NCBI GenBank assembly: GCA_015487785.1
Contig: WFPC01000055.1
Coordinates: 62,001 to 126,000 of the forward strand
Reading direction: 5' to 3'
Source: Gammaproteobacteria bacterium
GTDB taxonomy: Bacteria; Pseudomonadota; Gammaproteobacteria; S012-40
DNA length: 64,000 nucleotides
Part shown: in pieces, positions 40,769 to 49,246 of the stretch
Numbering within the stretch: position 1 is the first letter of the stretch
Layout of the letters: the number at the start of each line of letters is the position of its first letter
Notes under the pieces: model-generated
What the model was told of the DNA's origin: nothing
Database searches by the model: none
The model's input: only the letters and a program-made list of their open reading frames with translations
Translations under genes and position numbers: made by a program

Positions 40769-41467
40769 ATGAGAGATACAATAAAAGGTTTTGCGATCGC
40801 TGTTTCTCTGTCGGTGATGTCGACCGCCGCATTTGCGGAAGGTGGCGTTCCCTTGGTAGCCGCCGCCTCCAAACCCGTCACCTCCGCAGAGATCACCGGC
40901 TCGGTGCCCGAGAAACTGAATATTTCCAAGGCCAATGTATTCAACCGCCTGTTGAAGAAAATCAAGGATCCCAACGCGCCGCCACCGGAAGACGGCATCC
41001 ACGACACGGCCAACGAGGCCACTTTCGCCCTGCAACCGCCCAAGGTGGCCTACGAAGGCTGGCCCCGCACCGAATACGGCAATCACGTGGACTGGGTGAA
41101 GGCACTGAACGATGGTTTGATCAATCCGCGCTACGACCGGGTGGACCCGGAAGTGGAACCTTTCGTGATGGACCTGGATATTGTGCGCCCGGTCAAGGCC
41201 TCGGTGCCGGATGTGGTGTTCCCGCACAAGCCGCATACCCAGTGGCTGCATTGCTCCAACTGCCATCCGCGCATCTTCGTACCCCAGCGTGGCGCCAACC
41301 AGATCAACATGTCGGCCATCATTCTGGGTGAGAAGTGTGGTGTGTGCCACGGCAAGGTCTCCTTTCCGATTACCACCAAGTCGTGCAAGAAGTGTCACTC
41401 CAAGCCCAAGCCGGCCGATTGGACACCGCCGCTCAGCGAAGCGAGCGTGAAGAATCCCTGGCGCTGA
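40769..41467 (+). CDS. Periplasmic triheme c7-type cytochrome
   Basis: signal peptide; CSNCH, CGVCH, CKKCH; 'VVFPHKPHTQWLHCSNCHPRIFVPQRGANQINM'. Confidence 0.9.
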   Translation: MRDTIKGFAIAVSLSVMSTAAFAEGGVPLVAAASKPVTSAEITGSVPEKLNISKANVFNRLLKKIKDPNAPPPEDGIHDTANEATFALQPPKVAYEGWPRTEYGNHVDWVKALNDGLINPRYDRVDPEVEPFVMDLDIVRPVKASVPDVVFPHKPHTQWLHCSNCHPRIFVPQRGANQINMSAIILGEKCGVCHGKVSFPITTKSCKKCHSKPKPADWTPPLSEASVKNPWR

Positions 41468-41478
41468 GCCTGGCGTTC

Positions 41479-41547
41479 GGGCGCCGCGCAAGCGGCGCCC
41501 ATAAACAAAATACATCTTGCCGCGGGCGGGTGTATTTTGTTTATGGG
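41479..41547. repeat. Composite double inverted repeat (9-bp GC hairpin with GCAA loop overlapping a perfect 17-bp AT-rich IR)
   Basis: GGGCGCCGC-GCAA-GCGGCGCCC (41479-41500) and CCCATAAACAAAATACA-N16-TGTATTTTGTTTATGGG (41498-41547). Confidence 0.9.
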
Positions 41548-41607
41548 AGTTCCGTTTTTTGATTTTCCAATTCGAGGCCCGGGCCGCTTGCAGCAGGTGG
41601 CGGGGTA

Positions 41608-43167
41608 ATGCAAGGATCGATATTGATGACAAGAGCAATGGGCCATCTGGGTGTGGCGATCGCGCTGGCAGCCCTGCTCAGTGGTTGCAGCGTGATGGAG
41701 CGCTTGCGCGGGGAAGAGACGGAGACGTCTACGCCCGCAGCCGAGACCGCGCCGGAGCAACAGAAGCCCAAGGCGGCCAAGGACAAGGAGCAAGTTGCGC
41801 CCGACATGGAAGTTCTGGCAACGCCGGTGACACCTCCCGCTCCGGTGGAAGATCTGCAGCCCCTGGCACCCGAGCCGGTGGAGGAGCGTGGGGCAGTGGA
41901 GCAGGAAGTTCCCGCAGCGAAACCACAGCCGGAAGAGCCTGTCAGCAAGCTGACGGATGCGCCGCCGAATACCTTTGTGGTGGAGGTGCGGGAGAAGACC
42001 GATCAGCATCCCTACTATGGCAAGGGCAGTCGCTTGGGCTTCGTGGTCGACGGCCTGCCGGGCAAGGCTATCGTGGTGCAGCGGGGCAAAACCTACACCT
42101 TTCGCGTGCGCACCAATATCAAGCACGATTTCTATCTCAGTCGCAAGGATGTGGGCTGGGGCTCGGCGGTGTATTCCCGAGGGGTCGAGGGACAGTTCAC
42201 CTATAAGGGGGACGTGAGCTTTACTCCCGATGAGCAGACGCCCGACACACTCTATTACGAGTGTCGTAATCACCAATACATGGGCGGGCGTATCGTGGTG
42301 GTGGATGCGGGAGCCGACGTGGAAGCGGTGAAGGCGCGCTTGCTCGAGGAGCGCAAAGCGGCCCTGGCCAAGCGGGCAAAGGCTGTGGCTACCGGGGTGA
42401 GTGAAACCCAGGCCAAGCAAAAGCTGGCCTATGTGAAAATGCTGTTGCGGCTCAAGACCGAGACGCTTGCGGCGTCTGTGCAACAGGGCATCGAGAGCAA
42501 GTTGCAAGCTGCGACGGAAGCCATGGCAGCGCAGGATTTCGCCATGGCCTATGCCCTGGCGGACGAGGCAGGACGGGCGTTCGCCCCAGGGCCCGGGACA
42601 CGGGGGCCCAGTGATGCCGAGCTGGCCAAGCAAAGAGACGATTATGAGCTGAAACTGGAGACGGTGCATAGTTTCCAGAAATCCCACCAGCGGGCCTTCG
42701 ATGAGGCGCAGAAATCCGGTGGCGAGATAGAGCCGGTGGATTATGATCACGCCAAGGTCGACAGCCTGGTAGTGGAAGCCGCCCGGCTGGCGGAGCAGAA
42801 CAAATATCCCCAGGCGACGCGCAAGCTGGCCCGTGCGGAGCGGGAGATCACCGTTGCTCTCAACGGGATGCTGGGATCGCGCACGGTGGTGTTCGAGCTG
42901 AAATTCGATACCCCCGCCGATGAATACCGCTATGAAGTGGATCGTTACAAGAGTTACCTGGTATTGATTCCCAAGGCGATCGAGGTGCGCAAGCCCAGCC
43001 AGGGTGCCATCAAACTGGCACAGACCTATGTGGACAAGGGCAAGTTCTTCGCCGAGAAGGCAGAGGAATCCGCCCAGGCCGGCCGTTATGCCGAGGCTAT
43101 CGTCATCGTCAAGGATGCTACCAAGGAGGTTCGGCGCGGCTTGATGATTCTCGGAGTATCCATGTGA
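41608..43167 (+). CDS. Lipoprotein with cupredoxin-like (putative type 1 Cu) domain and long helical C-terminal region
   Basis: lipobox AALLSGC; 'TYTFRVRTNIKHDFYLS...TPDTLYYECRNHQYMGGRIVV' (H...C-X2-H-X2-M); coiled/TPR-like C-terminus. Confidence 0.78.
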   Translation: MQGSILMTRAMGHLGVAIALAALLSGCSVMERLRGEETETSTPAAETAPEQQKPKAAKDKEQVAPDMEVLATPVTPPAPVEDLQPLAPEPVEERGAVEQEVPAAKPQPEEPVSKLTDAPPNTFVVEVREKTDQHPYYGKGSRLGFVVDGLPGKAIVVQRGKTYTFRVRTNIKHDFYLSRKDVGWGSAVYSRGVEGQFTYKGDVSFTPDEQTPDTLYYECRNHQYMGGRIVVVDAGADVEAVKARLLEERKAALAKRAKAVATGVSETQAKQKLAYVKMLLRLKTETLAASVQQGIESKLQAATEAMAAQDFAMAYALADEAGRAFAPGPGTRGPSDAELAKQRDDYELKLETVHSFQKSHQRAFDEAQKSGGEIEPVDYDHAKVDSLVVEAARLAEQNKYPQATRKLARAEREITVALNGMLGSRTVVFELKFDTPADEYRYEVDRYKSYLVLIPKAIEVRKPSQGAIKLAQTYVDKGKFFAEKAEESAQAGRYAEAIVIVKDATKEVRRGLMILGVSM

Positions 43168-43820
43168 GCGGCATGTCTGAAACACAAACGATGCGGCATG
43201 ATCGGAGTCGGGGTTTGGCTATGAAGGAGCGAGCGCGCCTTGGGCGCAGGATACGGGTGGTGCTGGTGATGGCAATGTTGGCCACGATGTTGCCGGCCTT
43301 TGCCTTGGACAAGAACAAGCCGGGTGTCTACGAGGAAAGTCGCGGGCATTTCCAGCTCCAGGGGGATATTGTTCCCATAGCCGAGGACGGTATTCATGAT
43401 CCCACCAATGAGGCGGTGCAGGTGCTGCAGCCGCCGGCCGAGGCCATGCTGGATTTTCCGCGTGACGACCGCGGTGTCATCAACTGGGTGGAGACTCTAG
43501 ACAAGGGATTGATCAACCCCCGCACCGGACTCACCGGGCATGAAAAGATGCATGCGGTGGATTTCGATGTCATTTTTCGCAATACCGCCTCCATGCCCTA
43601 TGTGCGTTTTCCGCACCGGCCGCATACCGTTTGGCTGACCTGCAAGAACTGTCATCCGGGTATATTCATTCCCCAGCGGGGTGCCAACCCGGTCACCATG
43701 GCCGCCATCATGCAGGGTGAATACTGTGGTGTGTGCCATGGCAAGGTAGCCTTTCCGCCCTACGAGTGCAAACGATGTCACAGAGTGCCGCGAGAAAGCG
43801 TCGGACTGCGCTACAAGTAG
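43164..43820 (+). CDS. Triheme c7-type cytochrome, paralog of the 40769..41467 gene
   Basis: CKNCH, CGVCH, CKRCH; shares 'EDGIHD.TNEA..LQPP', 'GLINPR', 'IF.PQRGAN..' with the upstream paralog. Start may be internal, at MKERARLGRR. Confidence 0.9.
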   Translation: MSGMSETQTMRHDRSRGLAMKERARLGRRIRVVLVMAMLATMLPAFALDKNKPGVYEESRGHFQLQGDIVPIAEDGIHDPTNEAVQVLQPPAEAMLDFPRDDRGVINWVETLDKGLINPRTGLTGHEKMHAVDFDVIFRNTASMPYVRFPHRPHTVWLTCKNCHPGIFIPQRGANPVTMAAIMQGEYCGVCHGKVAFPPYECKRCHRVPRESVGLRYK

Positions 43821-44794
43821 TTTTCGCGCTGTTGCTAGGCGCGGTACTGGCGGGATGTGCCAGTGCGCCGCCGTTGTCGCAGGAGCCTCATTCCAGCTCC
43901 GGAGAGCAGGCCAAGACCCTGCGTTTCCGTGCCATGCTCGATGTCGTGGATCTGGGTTCGCAGGATTTTCTCAAGCGCTTCCTGTTCGGGCGCGCCCGCT
44001 ATGATCTCAAGCAGCCCACGGCGATCGATGTGCGTGACCGCTGGATGTATATCGCCGATGCCGGCGAGGGCATGGTTTTCAAATACGACATGCAGGCCCG
44101 GCGCCTGGAGCCCATTCTGTGGGCAGGTGACCGGGTGGCAGGCGAGATTTCCGACATCTATATTGCCAAGGATCTGTCCTTCTATGCCACCGATGTACTG
44201 GGTAAGCGGGTAATACACTTCTCGCCCTCAGGTCGGGTGTTGCAGGTGTTCCAGGATGCGCCCAATATTTCACGACCCATCGCCATTCATGTGGATGAAC
44301 AACGCAAGCTGCTCTACGTGGCCGATGAGGTCTACAGCAAGATCGTGGTGTTCGGTTTTGATGGCCAGCCTCTGCGTGGCTATGGCAGGCGTGGAGAGGG
44401 TGAGGGCCGGTTTCGCATCATCACCGACATGATCAAGGCGCGTGAAGGCGGCTTCTATGTCAGCGACCGCATCGAGCTACCGGTGCAACTGCTCGACGAG
44501 CAGGGTCGGTATGTGACCCATTTCGGCGAGACGGAACTGGTTTTTCCCACCGCCCTGGCCGAGGACAGGTTCGGGCGGGTGTTCGTCAGCGACAAGTCCG
44601 ACAGCCTGATCAAGGTGTTTCGGCGCGGCAAGTTGATCGACAGCGTGGGGCGCAATGGCTATGGTGCCGGCGAGTTTCGCTATATCAGTGACATGAAGCT
44701 CAAGGGTGACACGCTCTATGTGGTGGACAGCCTCAATGGCCGGATCCAGATCTTCGATGTGCTTGCCGATGACCTGCTGACAGTCAACGATTGA
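43775..44794 (+). CDS. NHL-repeat beta-propeller lipoprotein
   Basis: lipobox AVLAGC; 'RPIAIHVDEQRKLLYVADEVYSKIVVFGFDGQPLRGYGRRGEGEGRF'. Confidence 0.88.
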   Translation: MSQSAARKRRTALQVVFALLLGAVLAGCASAPPLSQEPHSSSGEQAKTLRFRAMLDVVDLGSQDFLKRFLFGRARYDLKQPTAIDVRDRWMYIADAGEGMVFKYDMQARRLEPILWAGDRVAGEISDIYIAKDLSFYATDVLGKRVIHFSPSGRVLQVFQDAPNISRPIAIHVDEQRKLLYVADEVYSKIVVFGFDGQPLRGYGRRGEGEGRFRIITDMIKAREGGFYVSDRIELPVQLLDEQGRYVTHFGETELVFPTALAEDRFGRVFVSDKSDSLIKVFRRGKLIDSVGRNGYGAGEFRYISDMKLKGDTLYVVDSLNGRIQIFDVLADDLLTVND

Positions 44795-45873
44795 GCATGC
44801 GTTGTTTGCCGGCCTTGCTGATGGCGCTGCTCCTGCTGGGTGGTTGTGCCAGCCAGCCTGCGGTGATGCGCTATCATGTTCCGGCCGAGCCCCTGGTGTG
44901 GCCACAGGCGCCGGAGCCTCCCCGTTACCGGCTGAGCGGTATTCTGACCGGCGAAGACAATTTTCACCGGCCACCTTCCTCTGCGCAACCTTTCAAGCAG
45001 GCGTTGGCCTGGGTGGTGGGCCTGGTGCTGGGAGAGGAAGTCCCCAGGCGGTTGCAGAAACCCATTTCCGGCTTGTTCGATGCGCGCACGGGGCGTATCT
45101 ACGTGGTGGACATGGGACAGCGGGCGGTCTTCGTGTTCGATCCTGTCGTCGGGCGAGTGAGTATTTGGCGCCATGCCTCGGTCGATGCCGGTTTCGTGGC
45201 GCCGGTGGCCATTGCGCCGGGTCCGGCGGGCGAATTATGGGTGACCGATGCCGAGCGAGGGCGTATCACCCGCCTGGATGCGCAGGGCAACGTGCTGGGA
45301 GAGGTGGGTGCCGGGGTGTTGCAGAGGCCCACCGGCATCGCCCGGGACGAGGAAAATGGCCGAATCTTCGTGGCCGATACACGGGCCCACGATATCAAGG
45401 TGTTTGCCGACGATGGTCGTTTGCTGGCCCGCTGGGGAAAACGTGGGGAGCAGGCCGGTCAGTTCAACGGGCCGACCCACCTGGCCTTCGCCGATGGGCG
45501 GCTCTATGTGGCCGACACCTTGAACTCACGGGTACAGGTGTTCTCCGGCGCGGGCGAGTGGTTGCGCAGCTTTGGCCGGCGCGGACTCTATTTCGGCGAC
45601 ACGCCGCGGCCCAAGGGGGTTGCGCTGGACGGGGCCGGGCGGGTTTACGTTGTAGAATCCTACTATGACTATCTGCTAGTATACGACGCGGAGGGGCGCT
45701 TGCTGCTGCCCTTGGGAGGGACCGGATCCAAGCCCGGTCAGTTCTATCTGCCTGCTGGCGTGTGGACCGATGGTGGCAACAGGGTGTTTGTCGCCGATAT
45801 GTTCAACGGGCGGGTGGTGAGCTTCGAATACATTGGAGAGGACGCGACGGCCTCTGGAGGCGGCGGACAATAA
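44791..45873 (+). CDS. NHL-repeat beta-propeller lipoprotein
   Basis: lipobox LLLLGGC; 'RPTGIARDEENGRIFVADTRAHDIKVFADDGRLLARWGKRGEQAGQFNGPTHLAFADGRLYVADTLNSRVQVF'. Confidence 0.92.
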   Translation: MSMRCLPALLMALLLLGGCASQPAVMRYHVPAEPLVWPQAPEPPRYRLSGILTGEDNFHRPPSSAQPFKQALAWVVGLVLGEEVPRRLQKPISGLFDARTGRIYVVDMGQRAVFVFDPVVGRVSIWRHASVDAGFVAPVAIAPGPAGELWVTDAERGRITRLDAQGNVLGEVGAGVLQRPTGIARDEENGRIFVADTRAHDIKVFADDGRLLARWGKRGEQAGQFNGPTHLAFADGRLYVADTLNSRVQVFSGAGEWLRSFGRRGLYFGDTPRPKGVALDGAGRVYVVESYYDYLLVYDAEGRLLLPLGGTGSKPGQFYLPAGVWTDGGNRVFVADMFNGRVVSFEYIGEDATASGGGGQ

Positions 45874-45895
45874 TTACAATGATCGGGCCTGAGCA

Positions 45896-48355
45896 ATGAG
45901 AAACCTGTCAGTGCGCCACATTATCGGCTGGGTCGCCTGTTGCTTGGTGTTGGGGACACCGGTGGCGCATGCCGCCAGCACGGCCTTGGCGCCCGATCGC
46001 ATTGCCGACGTCAGCAATACCAAGCACAATTTCTCCGCCGACGCACCGGATCTGCTCACCGGTGAGACCCGTGAGGTCAAGGCGCAGTCACAGAAGGAAG
46101 TCTGTGTGTTCTGCCATACGCCTCACTTCGCCAACACCGAGGTGGCGGCACCGCTGTGGAACCGCGCCCTGTCCAGTGAAACCTACACGGTCTACGATTC
46201 ATCCTCCATGGATGCCGACATGTCGGCATCGCCGCAGCCGGGGACCAGTTCCAAGCTGTGTCTGTCCTGCCACGATGGCACCCTGGCCATCGGCTCGGTG
46301 AACTCGGCCGGTGGCGGGGCCGATCTGCAGGTGGATGCCAACGGCGTCATCACTGGCATCAATCCCACCAGTATCGACATGCTCAACGGGGTGACTACCA
46401 TGCCCGCGGGTGAGGGGGTCGATACCGGGTTTACCCGCAATCTGGGTACCGACCTCTCCAACGACCACCCCATTGGCTTCGAGTACGATGCCACCCTGGC
46501 CAGCAACGATGGCGAGCTGGCCGATCCCACCACCGCCAGTGAAATCGATTCCCGCCTGGGACGGCAGGCGGCAGGGGCTGGAACCCAGACCAAGACCCAT
46601 ATCGCTGTGCCGTTGGAAAACGGCAAGCTGGAATGCACCAGCTGCCACGACCCGCATATTCGGGGCACCAATGGTGACGAAGGCAAGAATATCAAGTTTC
46701 TGCGTCTGAACCGTTTCCAGAAGGCTCAGGCCAGCGACGATGGTTTTGCCATCGATACCGACATGAATTGCCTGGCCTGTCACCGCAAGCCGGGTTGGGC
46801 TCAATCGGCCCATGCCCATCCACTGGTGGCCGATGAACGGTATACCCAGGATGCGGCTCAATTACGCGAGTTCCCGCTGGACACCCAGGTGTGGGAAGCC
46901 GGTTGCCTGAACTGCCACGATTCCCACACGGTGCCCGGTGCCCCGCGCTTGTTGCGCGAGGCCACTGACAGTACCGAAAGTCCCAAGCAGGCCGGCAATG
47001 CCGCCAGCGAAGAGGCCTGCTATCAATGCCATTCCTCCACGGGCGTATTGCAGGATCTCAGTACCGTGGCGGACGTGGAGACGGCCTTCAAGAACAGCGC
47101 GGTGAGCATGCCCATCGGCGGTGACGAGGTACACGATGTCAGTGACGCCAATCTCAACGAAGCCCAGGGATTGCTGGGCAAGGTGAGCGAGGGGGGGGCG
47201 TTGGGCAATCGTCACGTGGAATGCAGCGACTGTCACAATCCTCACCGCATGATCAAGAACACGGTATTCAATGGTGATGCCGCCACGCCAGACGCTTCCG
47301 GCACCCATGTCCATGCTGCCGGCACCGAGCATTCCAATATCGCCTCTGGGGTGCTGCGTGGTGGCATCGGGGTGGAACCCACTGGTTATGCCAGTGACGC
47401 CTTCACTGCCAAGCCCACGGGTTTTCTGGTCAAGCAGGGAGACCCTGGTGCCAATGGCTCCAGTGACATCAACGAACCCTATGTGACGCGGGAATACCAG
47501 GTTTGCCTGCGCTGTCATTCGGAGTACGCCTATGATACCCCTCCCAGTCTGGGGTTGAGTGACAGCGGTACGCCGTCGGGTACCAACGGCCTGACCCAGT
47601 ATACCGATCAGGCCATGGAGTTCCAGGCGCCCACGGGGCATCAAGGCGATGGTACCTCGGCCACCGATCCGGGCGTGGGGGCGGCCTATCAGACCAATAA
47701 TCATCGCAGTTGGCACCCGGTAATGGCGGCCACGGGCCGTACCGCGGGTCTGGATGCCTATCTGACGCCCTTCGACCAGGGGGTGGGCAACCAGACCATG
47801 TACTGTTCCGACTGTCATGGCGCAGCCACCTCACCCGGTACCGTCGAGCCGGGCACCGGCCAGACCTGGGGTCCCCATGGCTCCAACAATCCCTTCCTGC
47901 TCACGGGCAAGTGGAACGGTTCCACGGGTACCGGGCAGACCGATGGTCTGTGTTTCCAGTGCCATGACTACGATCAATACGCCAACCCTGCCACCGTTTC
48001 TGCCAGCGTGGTGGCCAGCGGTTTCGCCTGTGCCGACACGAGTTGCATCACCAGTGGCGACACGGGCCTGAGCAAGAACCTGCACATCTTTCATGCCACC
48101 GCGGCGGGCGGAGGCAATGTGCGCTGCATGGACTGCCATACCAGCGTGCCCCATGGCTGGAAGAACAAGGCCTTGCTGGTCAATCTGAACGATGTGGGTC
48201 CCGAGGCCGGACAAGTCGCGGGTACCCCGGCGCCCAGTTACCCCTATTCGCAGGAGCCCTACTATCTCGAGGCCAAGCTGAAGGTCAACGCCTTCAAGGC
48301 CAGTGGCAACTGGCAGAAATCCGACTGCGGCAGCTCGGGTTGTCATCTGCCTTGA
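45896..48355 (+). CDS. Exported 12-heme c-type cytochrome with OmcE-like N-terminal tetraheme module
   Basis: 11 CXXCH (CVFCH, CLSCH, CTSCH, CLACH, CLNCH, CYQCH, CSDCH, CLRCH, CSDCH, CFQCH, CMDCH) plus C-terminal CX4CH (CGSSGCH); signal peptide. Confidence 0.9.
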   Translation: MRNLSVRHIIGWVACCLVLGTPVAHAASTALAPDRIADVSNTKHNFSADAPDLLTGETREVKAQSQKEVCVFCHTPHFANTEVAAPLWNRALSSETYTVYDSSSMDADMSASPQPGTSSKLCLSCHDGTLAIGSVNSAGGGADLQVDANGVITGINPTSIDMLNGVTTMPAGEGVDTGFTRNLGTDLSNDHPIGFEYDATLASNDGELADPTTASEIDSRLGRQAAGAGTQTKTHIAVPLENGKLECTSCHDPHIRGTNGDEGKNIKFLRLNRFQKAQASDDGFAIDTDMNCLACHRKPGWAQSAHAHPLVADERYTQDAAQLREFPLDTQVWEAGCLNCHDSHTVPGAPRLLREATDSTESPKQAGNAASEEACYQCHSSTGVLQDLSTVADVETAFKNSAVSMPIGGDEVHDVSDANLNEAQGLLGKVSEGGALGNRHVECSDCHNPHRMIKNTVFNGDAATPDASGTHVHAAGTEHSNIASGVLRGGIGVEPTGYASDAFTAKPTGFLVKQGDPGANGSSDINEPYVTREYQVCLRCHSEYAYDTPPSLGLSDSGTPSGTNGLTQYTDQAMEFQAPTGHQGDGTSATDPGVGAAYQTNNHRSWHPVMAATGRTAGLDAYLTPFDQGVGNQTMYCSDCHGAATSPGTVEPGTGQTWGPHGSNNPFLLTGKWNGSTGTGQTDGLCFQCHDYDQYANPATVSASVVASGFACADTSCITSGDTGLSKNLHIFHATAAGGGNVRCMDCHTSVPHGWKNKALLVNLNDVGPEAGQVAGTPAPSYPYSQEPYYLEAKLKVNAFKASGNWQKSDCGSSGCHLP

Positions 48356-48610
48356 AGGCAGAGGCCTGGCCGCTACCGATCTCCCTCGTTTTTTTGTGTG
48401 TCTAGGCCGGTTTTTCCTAGTGTCGAGCTCGTCGGGCTATGGTCTCATCCTACTGAATTAAAAGGCATCGTTTCCTTTTTGTGTTGGCTTCTCCGGGATC
48501 TGGCCAGGCTAGAGTCCGCGGTCGCTTGCTGCTAGAATGCGGCTTTTGTTTTGCGCCGAGGCGAATCCCATGACGGGGAAACACAGACAGCATCCAACAA
48601 GGGGGCGCGC

Positions 48611-49246
48611 ATGTTAGAAGCCGAAGGGCTGGTCTGCGAGCGCGGTGACCGGATTCTGTTTGCCAATGTGGGTTTTCGGTTGAACGCGGGGGAACTCCTG
48701 CACGTCAAGGGGGTCAATGGCAGTGGTAAGACATCCTTGCTGAGGATGTTGTGCGGGCTCGTGGCTCCGGCAGCCGGAGAAATTCGCTGGCGAGGCGAAA
48801 ATATCCGCAAACAAAAAGAAGAGTACAACCGGGAACTGCTCTACATCGGCCATCAGGCCGGCATCAAGGCGGAGTTGACGGCGCTGGAGAATCTCAAGCT
48901 TTCCTGTGCCCTGAACGATGCCGGGATCGATGACGACCAGGCCTGGCGGGCGCTGGGGGACATTGGTCTTGGCGGGCGCGAGGAGCTGCCCAGCAAGGTG
49001 TTGTCCCAGGGTCAGCAACGGCGGGTGGCGCTGGCGCGGATGCTGGTGAGCCGGGCGCCGCTATGGATCCTGGACGAACCTTTCACCGCGCTGGATGTGA
49101 AGGCGGTGGCGCAATTGGAGCAGGTTCTGGGAGCGCATTTGCAACAGGGAGGCTACATCGTTCTGACCACACACCAGAATTTCACCCTGAGCCAGGGTCG
49201 TCTGCGCATGTTACACCTGGGGCCCAGCCCGGAGTCTGGCCCATGA
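48611..49246 (+). CDS. ccmA: Heme exporter ATP-binding protein CcmA
   Basis: ABC ATPase 'GVNGSGKTSLLRMLCGL', 'LSQGQQRRVALARMLVSRAPLWILDEPFTALD'; followed by ccmB. Confidence 0.95.
   Translation: MLEAEGLVCERGDRILFANVGFRLNAGELLHVKGVNGSGKTSLLRMLCGLVAPAAGEIRWRGENIRKQKEEYNRELLYIGHQAGIKAELTALENLKLSCALNDAGIDDDQAWRALGDIGLGGREELPSKVLSQGQQRRVALARMLVSRAPLWILDEPFTALDVKAVAQLEQVLGAHLQQGGYIVLTTHQNFTLSQGRLRMLHLGPSPESGP

Noticed and set aside
35106-48355. Interpretation as MtrCAB/PioAB iron-oxidation conduit
   Set aside because: No decaheme MtrA/PioA-like gene and the barrel is not recognisably MtrB/PioB; heme counts are 3, 4 and 12.
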